Shown: one piece after another, positions 14,207-24,977 of the stretch
Layout of the letters: each line of letters starts with the position of its first letter
Numbering within the stretch: the first letter of the stretch is position 1
Source: Lingula anatina
Lineage: Eukaryota > Brachiopoda > Lingulata > Lingulida > Lingulidae
Assembly: GCF_001039355.2 (NCBI RefSeq)
Contig: NW_019775440.1
Location: 292,388 to 356,387, forward strand
Length of the DNA: 64,000 nucleotides
Reading direction: 5' to 3'
Position numbers and translations under genes: made by a program
The notes under the pieces: model-generated
What the model saw: the letters and a program-made list of their open reading frames with translations, nothing else
Told to the model about the DNA's origin: nothing
Databases searched by the model: none

Positions 14207-17200
14207 AGTAGCATTTGTAGATTCTATTTATATTATGAATATAAATAGCATGAAAGCTTAATTTTGTTCTTGTCTGTAATATTGTTATTAAATAGTTGCA
14301 ATTGAGATTAACAACTGTACAATAAATATTTTTAGCAGTAATTTGCATATTGTAAATCCTTTATTTACCGGGATTATCTATTTACTACTTATTAAACATA
14401 CATGCCTATCACTTTTCTTCCATTCAATCATAAATTTAGTTGCGAGCTGAGCTCAACGCATTTTTGAAATGTCCTTGGAGACCACTTCTTTTTCTGCAGA
14501 ATTAATAAACTAAATGTTGTGTATGGTAAGCATCTATTAAACCAAGATGTGAGTGAACATATATGTGATTGAAAGAGTCCCACAAGTCGCATCAAAATGG
14601 CTTATTGATCATAAAGGCTCATCAATTTGTCATCAAAAAGGAATTAGTCAATGGATCGAGGCAAATTAATGACCTATTTACTGGTTTGATGATTTACGGT
14701 ATGTTCAAGCTTTTTTCCTTGGGGGAGATTGTGGAGTTCGAGAGTTCATGGATTGGAATTTTGAACCTTGTTTCATCTTCCATTTTTGATTGATTGTGCC
14801 ATAATAAATAAAACAGCATCAATAACGGCAAAATCCCTGGAGTTGAGATTTTTATGAAGATGCACTGAGCCTGGATGACCTGTCTGTGAAATTCTTTGCT
14901 CTCCATATATCAAACAGACAAAAGCATGATTTAATAGTCGGAAAAAAAGAAAAAAGAGATGATCATGATGAGAGTTAATTAATGATTGACTGATGTTTGA
15001 TGAAACTATTAACTCGCTTACTTTGGGTATTCTGGAAATTATATGATTTTTTTCTATTTGTTGTCTTAGACCCCATTCCCATAGATTTAAGTTCGATCTA
15101 TCTCTGTGGGGAGTCTCACTAGATTACTGTCAGCTTAGCCAGCTTAAGCGTCTGTCCCGCCTACTAAAAGCTGTAAGGGGGTAATTAACTATGGTGCAGG
15201 CTCGGCTGACTCCAATTTAGCGTGAACCCCCAGGGAGTTAGGTTGATCTAAATCTAAATTTCTGGATCGATCTAAATCTCTGGGAATGCACCCTTAGCTA
15301 TGCTCCTAACCCTGTAAAATCATACACTTACACTGACACACACATGCACACATGCACGCGCACACACACAAACTAAGTAATATTGCAATCATGATTTTAT
15401 TAAATAAGTAGTAGCTACAAAATGCTATATCTGACCCTGTACATTAGATTTTTAAAAAAGAAAAAAGTGCCCTTTTCCAAATGAACTGACCAACTTTAGG
15501 GGTTTTTTAATAGGCAGAGAGGTATATTATGTATGCTGTTGCTTAAGTTTTGGTGACATCTTAGAAATGATAATATTAATAATTTATTGAACTCTCAATG
15601 ATACATATGATACTTATGTAGGTTCCTTTTACTGTGGTTCAGCACATAAGAGAGGGATCCATCATGTACATGTATTCCATATCCGTATCCACAGTGTAAG
15701 CATTATATCTAGTACAGTTAATATCAATATTTCTAATGTTTCAGAGGGTCTGGAATCTGCTCACCATCCATTCACAGCCCCTCAGCCAGGGCAGGAAGAA
15801 CTGTTATATACTCACCCAGAGAAGGTATAGTACTGGTCATTGCGTTAGGGGCGACATTGTGTTGGTTGATTTTCAGAGATGTGACCAAATCGTTTTCTCA
15901 AGTATCTTCTTGGGAATGTTTAAGGTCTGTATTTGCTCAGACAGAAGCTTTTTTTCTGCAGAATGTATAAAGTCTTATATTTTAAATTCTGAATAAATTC
16001 ATAAATTTATGCTCCCCTACCGGACCCCAGAGCCCAGGACATGTGCTCTCTTGTTGATTTCAGGTCCAAGGTCAGCATTATGACCTGGTGCTAAATGGGA
16101 CTGAGATTGGAGGAGGGTCCATAAGAATTCATAATTCCCAAATGCAAAGATATGTACTAGAAGAAATCTTGAAGGTAATCACAAAATATATTTTTCTTTA
16201 TTTGTGTGGTTGTGTTATTGCATGTGTGCGTGATGTGTGTACTTTACCGGGGTGGAGGGCAAAAATCCATTATTCATGCACTGTTGCATGGCTTCTAAAT
16301 CCAGCGTATAATTAAGATTGTACAATTAATGCAGTATTGATGTTGTGATTAAAAAACAAATTTTCATAATATTTGATTAGTTTCCAGTGCACTGTGAATG
16401 GTTTTGAACTTTATTTCTCATTTCAGGAGGATTCCAGCCAGCTTAATCACTTACTTCAGGCATTAGACTCAGGATGCCCACCACATGGGGGTATAGCACT
16501 AGGTAAGCTTGTTATTCAGGGTGTCCACCACATGGGGGTATAGCACTAGGTAAGCTTGTTACCCAGGGTGCCCACCATATGAGGGTGTAGCACTAGGTAA
16601 GCTTGTTACTCAGGGTGTCTCCCACATGGGGATATAGCACTAGGTAAGCTTGTTACTCAGGGTGCCCACCACATGGGGGTATAGCACTAGGTAAGCTTGT
16701 TACTCAGGGTGTCCATCACATGGGGGTGTAGCACTACGTTAGCTTGTTACTCAGGGTGTTTACACATGAGGGTATAGTACAATAAGGCAATGCTAGTATG
16801 ATGTCAGGAAAACATTTTCCATTGATGATTTTTTATTTATATAACATTGAAATGAATCAGTCAGAGGGTTGATTCATATTTTGTATTAATGTTTCAAATA
16901 TTTTACTTAATGTTAATTCATTAATTTTATTAAATTTTTGTAAGAAATTTATATTACTGGAACAATTCACTTAGAGCAATTTGTATCTTTTGAACATAGA
17001 ACAGTGATCTCCTTTTAATCTTCCTCAGTGTATAATTAATTATCGTCTCTACAGGTTTGGACAGACTGGTTGCAATTGCATGTCAGGCCAACAGTATTCG
17101 TGATGTGATCGCTTTTCCCAAGACTTCTGTAGGAAGAGACATCATGAGTGATGCTCCAGCAAGAATTTCTGCGGAAGAACAAAATTATTATCATATTAAA

Positions 17201-17221
17201 GTGACTGATGACGGCACATGA
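6005..17221 (+). CDS. DARS2: Mitochondrial aspartyl-tRNA synthetase, C-terminal seven exons (5' end outside window)
   Basis: The product would charge mitochondrial tRNA with aspartate in the mitochondrial matrix. Exons are 6005-6157, 8750-8804, 10667-10753, 15745-15824, 16064-16174, 16427-16502 and 17055-17221, all GT-AG, and their phases join into 242 codons plus TGA. Recognisable blocks in order are [46 protein letters not shown], the class II motif 3 GGIALGLDRL with its ATP-contacting arginine, and RDVIAFPKT. These are typical of bacterial-type AspRS and of animal DARS2, not of cytosolic DARS1. The length fits the C-terminal third of a protein of about 645 residues. Motifs 1 and 2, the anticodon-binding domain and the transit peptide are not in the window. 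The exon set is intact with no frameshift or internal stop. The repeat at the 16502 donor is odd and is described separately. Confidence 0.95.
6158..8749 (+). other. DARS2 intron, 2.6 kb
   Basis: The intron begins GTAAAT and ends TTTTCTTAG. It contains an imperfect CT repeat (about 6386-6442) and otherwise ordinary AT-rich sequence. I see no exon or RNA gene in it. Confidence 0.7.
8750..8804 (+). CDS. DARS2: DARS2 exon b (55 nt)
   Basis: This short exon has acceptor ttttcttttcttag and donor GAAG|GTATTG. It reads [18 protein letters not shown] plus the first base of a GAG codon finished by the next exon. The LLGxxRLE block is characteristic of AspRS just before the second half of the catalytic domain. 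Confidence 0.88.
8805..10666 (+). other. DARS2 intron, 1.9 kb
   Basis: AT-rich intron with no coding signal. A perfect hairpin (10604-10640) sits just upstream of its acceptor (TTTTTAG at 10660-10666). Confidence 0.7.
10604..10640. repeat. Perfect 15-bp inverted repeat near a 3' splice site
   Basis: AGCTAAGATCTAATA (10604-10618) is followed by a 7-nt spacer and its exact reverse complement (10626-10640). In the transcript it could form a hairpin 26 nt upstream of the DARS2 exon at 10667, where branch points usually lie. A functional role is inference. Confidence 0.85.
10667..10753 (+). CDS. DARS2: DARS2 exon c (catalytic core)
   Basis: Acceptor is gtttttag and donor is ACAG|GTAAGC. The first two bases complete GAG from the previous exon. 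The translation includes [20 protein letters not shown] then FLPKEDGT. The W-V-x-D-F-P block is a signature of bacterial-type AspRS catalytic domains. The exon ends in phase 1. Confidence 0.95.
11909..12252. repeat. Direct duplication flanking a single N (probable unmerged contig overlap)
   Basis: About 140 bp after a G run (from about 11925) recur from about 12111, 186 bp apart, with only a few substitutions and one small indel. The ambiguous base N at 12088 lies between the copies and both start in long G tracts. This fits two overlapping sequence ends, perhaps two alleles, placed side by side. The intron is then over-long by about 186 bp. Confidence 0.8.
15069..15293. mobile_element. MITE-like fold-back element, family A copy 1
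   Basis: A 225-bp element flanked by TTA on both sides (15066-15068 and 15294-15296). Its ends are imperfect inverted repeats (GACCCCATTCCCATAGATTT against the complement of the right end, GGGTGCATTCCCAGAGATTT). The interior has repeated ATCTAAATC and GATCTA blocks. No coding capacity. A 3-bp TTA duplication suggests PIF/Harbinger-type mobilisation; that assignment is inference. It lies inside a DARS2 intron. Confidence 0.7.
15745..15824 (+). CDS. DARS2: DARS2 exon d
   Basis: Acceptor is taatgtttcag and donor is AAG|GTATAG. The two leading bases complete a GAG codon. It reads [20 protein letters not shown] then YTHPEK. The A-H-H-P-F-T-x-P block is a hallmark of bacterial-type AspRS. It ends in phase 0. 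Confidence 0.96.
16064..16174 (+). CDS. DARS2: DARS2 exon e
   Basis: Acceptor is ttgatttcag and donor is AAG|GTAATC, giving 37 codons in phase 0. The translation contains [19 protein letters not shown], the highly conserved strand carrying aspartyl-adenylate contact residues in AspRS, followed by [11 protein letters not shown]. Confidence 0.97.
16427..16502 (+). CDS. DARS2: DARS2 exon f (motif 3, repeat-bearing donor)
   Basis: Acceptor is tttctcatttcag and donor is CTAG|GTAAGC. It encodes [20 protein letters not shown] then GGIALG, the first half of class II motif 3, ending in phase 1. The last 31 bases of the exon are the founder of a 47-bp tandem array that continues into the intron and repeats this donor. 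Only the first donor keeps the reading frame open. Confidence 0.96.
16472..16780 (+). repeat. 47-bp tandem repeat duplicating the DARS2 exon-intron junction
   Basis: After the exonic founder (16472-16502) come five 47-bp units at 16503, 16550, 16597, 16644 and 16691, then a degenerate sixth from 16738. Each unit starts GTAAGCTTGTTA or close to it and ends GGGGGTATAGCACTAG or close to it. Units 1-4 are followed by an intact CTAG|GTAAGC donor; unit 5 is followed by the altered CTAC|GTTAGC. Reading past the true donor meets an in-frame TAG at the end of unit 1, so use of any later donor would truncate the protein. Confidence 0.95.
16781..17054 (+). other. Rest of last DARS2 intron
   Basis: Ordinary AT-rich intron sequence ending in tcgtctctacag. 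Nothing else was seen. Confidence 0.7.
17055..17221 (+). CDS. DARS2: DARS2 terminal coding exon
   Basis: Acceptor is tcgtctctacag. The first two bases complete glycine, then LDRL finishes motif 3, followed by [18 protein letters not shown] and a tail ending KVTDDGT before TGA at 17219-17221. The I-R-D-V-I-A-F-P-K block is the C-terminal signature of bacterial-type AspRS. The tail after it is short and poorly conserved, as in animal DARS2. Confidence 0.97.
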
Positions 17222-17915
17222 CATATGGTTATGTCAGTAGGTATATGACAGTGGTATATATTATAAAGGTAAATTTTAACAGAGGGATGTTGTATGATCT
17301 TTAGAGCAGCTGCTTTATGCTTCTGGAAAGCTTGAGTTATGTATGTCATCTTTTAAAAACTTGTGCTGATGTCAGCTATTGAGAGTAAAAGATAATGACA
17401 GTTACCCTTGCTGGACTTATTCAATTCTCTCTTTTGAAAAAAAAATGACATTTCTTATTTTCTGAAAACACACTTTGCTCGATAATTTATGAAGAATCTG
17501 ATGTTAATATTGATAACATTGGGACATAACTGCTTTTCTTCCTTTTTAAGTCCATAATAAGACCCAAAGGGGTCTACAATGGGTGGGTGTACTCTGGTTT
17601 TTAAACAATATTGTATGTGCAAACGTGGCTATTAAATCAATGCAAAAACCAAAAGAAAAAAAAAAAGAAAGAAAAATCCTCTCTGCCATTTTAGTAAAAT
17701 CTTTGATTTGCCATTGGAATTTTCAAGTCACAGATTAAACTTATCTAAAAAAAACTGAAATAGGTGGAATTCAATGTTTTAAAGGGTTTGTGAAAACACA
17801 GGTTTATATTAGAAATGAATCATTCTCTTACTGTCCTTTGTTTTCATTCAGTTTTTCCTCCTTGTGCATGAGAACATGCCGTGTAGAAGAGAATAAATGT
17901 GTCACACGAAGAGTA
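17222..17915 (+). other. Probable DARS2 3'UTR with poly(A) signals
   Basis: Candidate poly(A) signals after the stop are ATTAAA at 17631-17636, followed by A-rich sequence that is itself genomic, and AATAAA at 17892-17897. Which is used cannot be told from sequence. Confidence 0.45.
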
Positions 17916-19652
17916 TGTCATATTTTTTTCTATGATTAAGAGTCCAGGGAACACAATATGTCGACTTGTAGCCTGGCACACGTTGGAATAACTTTTTTTT
18001 ATTGCAGCTGCAAATTTTAATGTTCATAAAACACGGCAGCTTAGATTAAGTTGCATGGCTATGGGAATCGATTCATATTCTCCTTGGATTTTAGTCTTGT
18101 GATAATGCAGTGAAGCATGAAGCGTCTTCATTGTTTTTTAAGTGTCAAACATCAAGAAAGTCTTCATGTCCACATGCTTGATTACCTCCCCAAGATCAGA
18201 ACACGCAAAGGGTTCACAGGGAACAGCCATGTGAATTGTTAAGTCACATGAGATCGTAAAGTGAGTCAGACTCTCATGGATAGAATTTGTGATTTGTAAT
18301 ACAAAATGTATAGGATAATTTGTATGGTGTTTTGATATTTGGATTGGTGGAAGGAAAGATGAAAGAAAGAAAATGTAACGAGGGGAAAATAAAGACGAGG
18401 TGAATGAAATAAAAAAGTGCTTATTGTAACTGATAAAACACGCTGTCATTGAAACTTAATATTGATGAATGAAGCCTAGAATAATGTATGACTTGTTTTG
18501 CTTTTGTTGTGAATGCATGCTGCATTGGTAGAAAGAAAATAAGAAAGTGAAAAAAATCAAAGAGAAAAGAAAAAAGATAAAAGCTGCATAAATGAGATGG
18601 AAGTCATTAATACACCAGTGAATATTGACAGTTGAAAACGAATAAAAAATACAAGGGCTTGATTTTTAGATAAAAGTGCACTGCGTCACCACCATTGTCC
18701 ACCTTTGAGAACATTTCCTCTCCTCACAACACAACCAGACATTGAGGAAGACATCAAATGGCATTCCACATCATTGTAATTGGCCATCTCGACCAGTTGG
18801 TCAGTCGGTGGAATGACCACAGGCGCTCCGTGCAGCTGCACCTGCTGATGGATCAATGGACGTTTACTAGACTTGATGTCTTTCCACTCACAAAACAACG
18901 TTTATTCTTTTCCTAGAGGGCTCACCAATTGTCCATTATTTGGTCAGTCATGTGAAGCACCCAGGTGTGATAGTTTAATAAAATATATAGATATTGTGAT
19001 GTTATTTATCCTTTTCATGAAAAGGGTTTTATTTCTTACTGTTCACTTTATTGAAAGAAAGTACTGTCTGTGGCCATTTATTTTTCATGTGTGTTGTGGG
19101 TATTGACAGAGGTATGGAGACATGTTTCTCATCTCATGGATAGAATGTTGTGATTGTGATAGTAAATGGAGTGTCAGGATAAGTGTTACAATGGGTGATT
19201 GGCAGGATTGTTTTTAATTTTTGTATTATTTGATGAACATTTTCTGACAGTCAGTGATACATGTAGGTCTGTTTTATGAAGTACATTTTCACAAGATGTA
19301 AAGGTGTGCAAAAACATATCTCTAGTCAAATATATTGATTGAAGAGATGTTACATTTAAACATCCATCTTAGTACAAAAGCAGTATGCTAACCAACAACA
19401 AATAGTATGTATGGTGTGACATCTAAGTCAATTCACAGATAGTGCATGGTGATTGGGGGGGGGGGGGGGGGACAAAATGAATTACATTGAATCACTATGG
19501 TGAGCTTATCATAATTAGACAGTTTTACCTTACAGTAGCTGTGGGTGGGATAGCAGAAGGATAAGATTGGTTCCCGATGGCCATTTTATCAAAATCAAAG
19601 GGGACCAGCTTCACAAAAAGAAAAATTTAAGAACGAAAATTGGTTTGAACAT
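17916..19652. other. Intergenic, no gene recognised
   Basis: Mostly AT-rich sequence. A 70-codon minus-strand open frame (18898-18686) of higher GC content is discussed under findings. A G run lies at about 19455-19471. Confidence 0.5.
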
Positions 19653-19655
19653 TTA

Positions 19656-20036
19656 GGCTTCGTTCACATGGAAAGTCTATTTTCTAAAAATCTATTTTCT
19701 ATTCGCGGTATCTTATGATCACGGTCTGTGCCCTGAATATCCTGCGGCGTAATTACTGGCAGCGCGAGCCAGTTACTTATACAAAGCTGTAATTAATTCT
19801 TGGCTGTGCTCGCATTCTATAAAATCTCATCCTCCGTTGCCGCATCGCTTGCCATCGGATCATGACGGTTGCACTAGTATCTGTACAGCCGAGAATTAAT
19901 TACAGCTTTGGAAGTAACTGGCTCGTGCTGCCAGTAATTACGCCACGGGATATTCAGGGCACAGACCGTGATCACAAGATATGCCGCGAATAGAAAATAG
20001 ATTTTTAGAAAATAGACTTTCCATGTGAACGAAGCT
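19656..20036. mobile_element. Long fold-back MITE, about 381 bp
   Basis: The left arm (19656 to about 19808) and the right arm (about 19885-20036) are near-perfect inverted repeats of roughly 150 bp around a unique centre of about 75 bp. Ends are GGCTTCGTTCACATGG on the left and its near complement on the right, with TTA on both outer sides (19653-19655, 20037-20039). The match can also be read as a 5-bp TTTAG duplication with a 379-bp element. No open frame. PIF/Harbinger-like origin is inferred from the TTA. Confidence 0.88.
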
Positions 20037-21921
20037 TTAGACAAAAATCTTGGTCTACTCAGACCCAATATAAATAAGTGGTGGTCTAATAATCATAAAG
20101 ATGAAATATTGTCCCCATCTTATAAGAAAGATGTGGCCTCTGATTCATACCAGAAGTTCTACTTTAGTCGACTACTGCACATTGATCCTTACTGGAATCA
20201 GTAGGACAATTTTTGGCCCACAAGAAAATATCAACTTTTGGTCTAAAGTTAGTTGGTGTTACCAATCCATGGTTTACTGTGGCTGGATAAACTAAGGTAA
20301 GCTGTCACAACCCAAATAGAAATGGGCCTTAAGATGCAGCTCGGTCATAGCATTTGTAATCCAGTTTTCTGTCTTGAATAACCTTCAGAAACTGGGCCTC
20401 TGCCGCATTTCCATTGTCGAATATAATTATGTCCTGTAGTAATTACAATTAGGTAGTAGTCATTAGTCAATCACTTAAAATATCCATTTCAGTCATTTGT
20501 ACAAAGTATCTCCTTTCACTAGCCACAGGTCATCCATCGATTTATGTGAGAAAGGAGCTAGAGGCTTTTGTTTCAGATTTCTTGTTTCATTGATAAACAA
20601 TTCTTAGATTTTTAGACTAGACGTCAACTAGTACAGTTGGAGAGTCATTTTACAAACAAAGGCACAAGGGTCATAATGCATGTAGGCAGGTGTGATGGGG
20701 TGGGGGTTACAAATCGCCCTTTTGATTGGAAAAAGTTCCACTCTGAATCAAAGTTTGGATTTAGATTCTGTGCCATTTCTCATTTTTGTACAATGTTTTT
20801 TTTTTCCTCGGGAGGTTGCTAGTAAAACAGGACTGGGTATTTAGCAAAAATGAATGAATTTGAAATACTCCAGTTAAAAATGGACCAAACAGAACTATTT
20901 GTGGATATAAAGCAAAATGCCTGCATGTTTGCGAGTCATGAACATGAAGGTATAAATACGGGTATTATTACACAAAATATTCAGATTTTACGTTATTTTT
21001 ATAAATTTACTGGTCAGTGAGAACTGGGAACAGTTGGAGAATTAAATTGTAGGGTAAGTGATCGGTAATGGTGTACTGATGGGCATTTGAAAAATTCTAT
21101 ATGACGTGAGAAAGAAGTGCTCCTACAGTACCTGTGCCATTATCAAAATGTCCTTGCTTGTGGAGCAATTGCAGCATGAAAAAACATTTTTGTGGAAGTA
21201 ATCATTTTTCAAAATAACAGTATTATGATATAATGAAGCAAAATACTGGATGTAGACACTCTTGGTGTATTTCACAATATACAAATACATGTTAAAGGAT
21301 TTCAAAGCATAAATATTTATACAGAAGTACCTTAAACTAAAATATACAAGTATGCCAGAATCTTGTATTTTATTTGCCAAGTACAAACTTAATAATCCTC
21401 CCTAGTATTCCAGGCCAAATGTTGTGAAGCTATATATATGCAGTGTAAATCCATGAGAGTTTCTTTAACCACAACCAAAATATGAATGTTATGCTTTTGT
21501 TAGTGTGCAACTTCAGTGGTCACATGTAGTCGTCCTCAGACAGATGTCCATGCAGTTGATTGGCCGTTTTTGTTTCCTTAAAGTTAACATCGATCTAAGA
21601 CACACCCAAACAAATAATCCCAGTCATTGAATTCATTTTCTTCATAGAAATCCCCAACTTGTGATGAAGGTCACTGATGTTGAATGGTGTGTAATGACAA
21701 AAGCATGTGGTTAAAGAACTTCCCATGGTAAATACATGTGCAAAATGCAAGCAGATAAACCACTTCAGATAATATACATAACTCCTGGTAAAATGAGAAA
21801 ATTGGTGCATTGAATCTGTAAATGTTGAAGAGTATTCATGAAAATTTAGTTCTACCCCCTTTGAACTTAAATATAGTTCTGTCCAAAGCTCATTCAGACT
21901 TGATCACAACTAGAGATGTAA
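20037..21921. other. Intergenic, no gene recognised
   Basis: AT-rich sequence. Around 20690-20830 there is a degenerate relative of the interspersed element seen intact at 28029, sharing blocks such as GTTCCACTCTGAATCAAAG. No coding signal. Confidence 0.5.
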
Positions 21922-22130
21922 TACCCCCTTTACACTGGACGGCGTCCTTTCTGCGACCATGGAATTTGACATCGCTGTGGTCTTAATAAGGAGGCACGAG
22001 CATTGATTTTGTATCAGAATGAATGCTCAATGATCGGCCAGTTGTCGGCACGTAAAGTATTATATTTTTAAACTCAGATGGGGCCGTACTGCTGGACGCA
22101 GAAAGTACGCCGTCCAGTGTAAAGGGGGCT
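21922..22130. mobile_element. MITE-like element, family B copy 1
   Basis: About 209 bp with inverted ends of about 32 bp: CCCCCTTTACACTGGACGGC continues into CTTTCTGCG on the left and is mirrored on the right. The left flank is TAA and the right flank TTA, so the target duplication is not perfect. A second copy lies at 62502-62724, and the interiors match in blocks (cagaatgaatgct, tattatattt). No coding capacity. Confidence 0.8.
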
Positions 22131-24156
22131 TTAGGTGATGCGATTGGCAATCCCTACCAGTACTCTTTCTAAGGTCTTACAGTAGACAAGCTAGTCAACA
22201 AGGTTCCAAACAGTATAGCTCCAATTTTCATAAACATTCTTTAAAATGTAGGTTTCTAGTACATCTATGAAGAAAGAAACAATGATAATTGAACATCTGA
22301 GTGTGCCTGCATGTTGTTTTCAAATTTCATCAATTATGTTTTTAAAAAAATTACAGGTTGAATCTCTTCATACATATTTTTTTGTCAGCACTGAACAATA
22401 TCATACAAAAACTGACTGCTCTGAAACATTACCATTGAGATTTCTAATGTAAATCTTGATACCATCCCATTCAGTGTAAAAATGAAGATATAAATACCCC
22501 TCAACTTTTTGACACATAAAAGCTTTACTCCTGTACAGTTGATAAATACATGTATAGCTTATAATACCAATAAAACATGAATTTTTTTTAGAATTTCATT
22601 CTCTCCTATGGGTAGATCTCTGTCTTAAAACAAAATACTGTAACAATAATAATCGATAGACAAAAATGCGCTAAATAAATTGAAGCTATGTAATGTTCTT
22701 TTATGAAAAAAAAAGTCTCACATATATCTATACAAACATATTTGCCATCATGTCCTTTGAAGGAAGAACACAACCATTCTGGTTACTAAAGCTGTAGTGC
22801 TCGACTTAACACAATAGTTTATATTTCAGGCTGCTAAATATGAATCATAAAAGTTAGGGATGTGCCCTGGGCTGGCAAGCACATCAAAGAAATACTCTTT
22901 GTTTATGAGTTGGTTGTAGTCAGATATGAAAAACATGCTTCACATTTGTAATCAATTTGACATTCACATGAAAAATACAGACTAACGTATTACTGCTGAG
23001 GTCACGGTATTTTGGTCTGCATTTTTTTTTTAAATAGTTGATGAAATAGTATATAGAAAGAATTTGTGGAAATAAATAATTTGAATTTTTTCATATTAAG
23101 TATTATATTTGAACTATGTGCGCCATAATTTTGAACTCTTTAAAGTATTTAAAAATATGTATTAATTTTCTGCAAATTTTCTTTTTGTGAAATTGGCTTT
23201 TATTATGGTTTTCGTCTGTTTTTGCCATGTGTCCTTATTATGATTTCTTGTATCAAGTAATTAGACAAACATTATGAGTAGTACTCTCAGGGTATACCCA
23301 GAAGTCTTTCTAAAGGTTTAAAGTATAGCTTTTATCAATAGTAGCAGTAGTAATAGTAGTAGTACATGTATTTCACAGTACAGGGGGTTCCAAATTTCAA
23401 GACAGCTGCTTTTCACAGCCTTTTTAAATAATTATTCACGATCCATTATTATTATTATTATCTATTTAAAACACTTGTTGATGTTGAACTTGGTGTTATC
23501 TTCCTACTTGAAAATCAAGAAGATGAAAATTGTTATAACATGAGGGCAACTTGGGAAACATTACTCATTATCTTTGGTGATCAAATCTTTCAAACTAGTA
23601 TTTGGGAACAATCTTTTTTTCAATATGAAAGAAATTTTTATACAAATGTGTGCAAAACATTGAACAGACAGAAGTAATCTTAAGTGTTCTACATAAGAAG
23701 TGCAGTGAACTTTCACTGGTATGCTCAAAGGTCTACAACCTACTACATGGCATTTTGAAAATCACAGCAATAGTTCATAATAAACATAACGTGATTTGAA
23801 GTCAGGTCTTCAAAGGACTACTTCACATGTTGGCAGTCTGTTTTGTCGACAAATGTAAGCTTACTCGATAATTACATTAACCTATGTACTTCCTGGCTAA
23901 ACCTCTGTTCACATTCCATGAACTATCTCTGTTAGCAATTTTTGAGGGATGTTTGTTAACTTTCAAAGGGATGAGAACAAAAATTGCTGAAAATGGAGGA
24001 GAACCCTCTAGCTCCCCCGAATTTCATTTTTGTGAATTTATCATTGAAAAATCTATATTAAAGTTTCTTCACACCCTTTTACAATTAAAAAGGAAGACGT
24101 TCCCAGATTTCCACAAAAGTGATTATTGCTAGTGATGAGGATTTGCAATTCTTAAT
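22131..24156. other. Intergenic, no gene recognised
   Basis: AT-rich sequence with a short GTA/AGT microsatellite near 23340-23365. I see nothing else. Confidence 0.5.
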
Positions 24157-24977
24157 TTTATTTTTGAATAAATTTCTGTCTCATTGACTTATCTCATGGC
24201 TGCAGCATTTGTTCATAGGCAGCAAGAACAAATTCTTACAGTGCAAAAATAGCATATTAAATTTTCCTGAAAATATATGTATTTCCATACAAATAACAGT
24301 GACAGGTTCAGATAATAAATCGGCCATGATGGGCCAATGTAGGGCCACTTGCTGCAAGGAATGGACCAGTATAGGGGCCAAGGGGTATGGGTTATTTGGG
24401 AATATTACATTTTAACAAAAGAGTCGTTAATGGTTACTTGGATTTCACATCAATAATATAAATATTTATATTCCATATCGATCGATCACATAAAAGAAAG
24501 CTAACGTTTTTCAGGTACCATTCGTCACCTGTTAATATAAAAAACTACTTGTCATAAATGTGGCCAATCTTTTCAAACATTATGTCAGACTTATATTATA
24601 TACTGGCGCTTCTGTTTCTGTGAATAATTGTGAAATAAACAATGAAAAACTAAAAATGAATATTGACATGCTTGTATCTGATACAGCTAAAACGTGTCTG
24701 ATTCAGTAAAGTTGGTTGTTTTAGAGGACGCCTTTTCCTGTCTATAATCGGTTTTTACACTGAAAGCTGTAATCATTTAGCTCAAATATTATGGCACTTG
24801 AACCTTCTATATGTGGGTCAATATATACAAAGTGACTGAAGACACTTTCTCTAATTGGCTTATAATTAACATGACACAATGATGATGGCGCTTCATAAAC
24901 AAAAGCTAAAAACATGTAACAGGCAAAGGAAGAAGAGTAAAACAGCATTTAAGTACTTTTTATGTAATATTTTGATT
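24157..24977 (-). other. Probable 3'UTR of the LRR receptor gene
   Basis: The first AATAAA on the minus strand after the stop codon is at 24162-24157, giving a 3'UTR of about 0.8 kb. No transcript data support this here. Confidence 0.35.

Larger units (their letters stand above)
10754..15744 (+). other. DARS2 intron, 5 kb
   Basis: The longest intron seen in this gene. It contains a duplicated segment around an N at 12088, G runs (about 11909-11921 and 14086-14100), CT repeats (about 12688-12705 and 14174-14199), a T run (about 13024-13043) and a fold-back element at 15069-15293. No exon was recognised. Confidence 0.7.

Noticed and set aside
24209-24415. Short plus-strand frame opposite the LRR 3'UTR
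   Set aside because: No homology or start context; consistent with chance.
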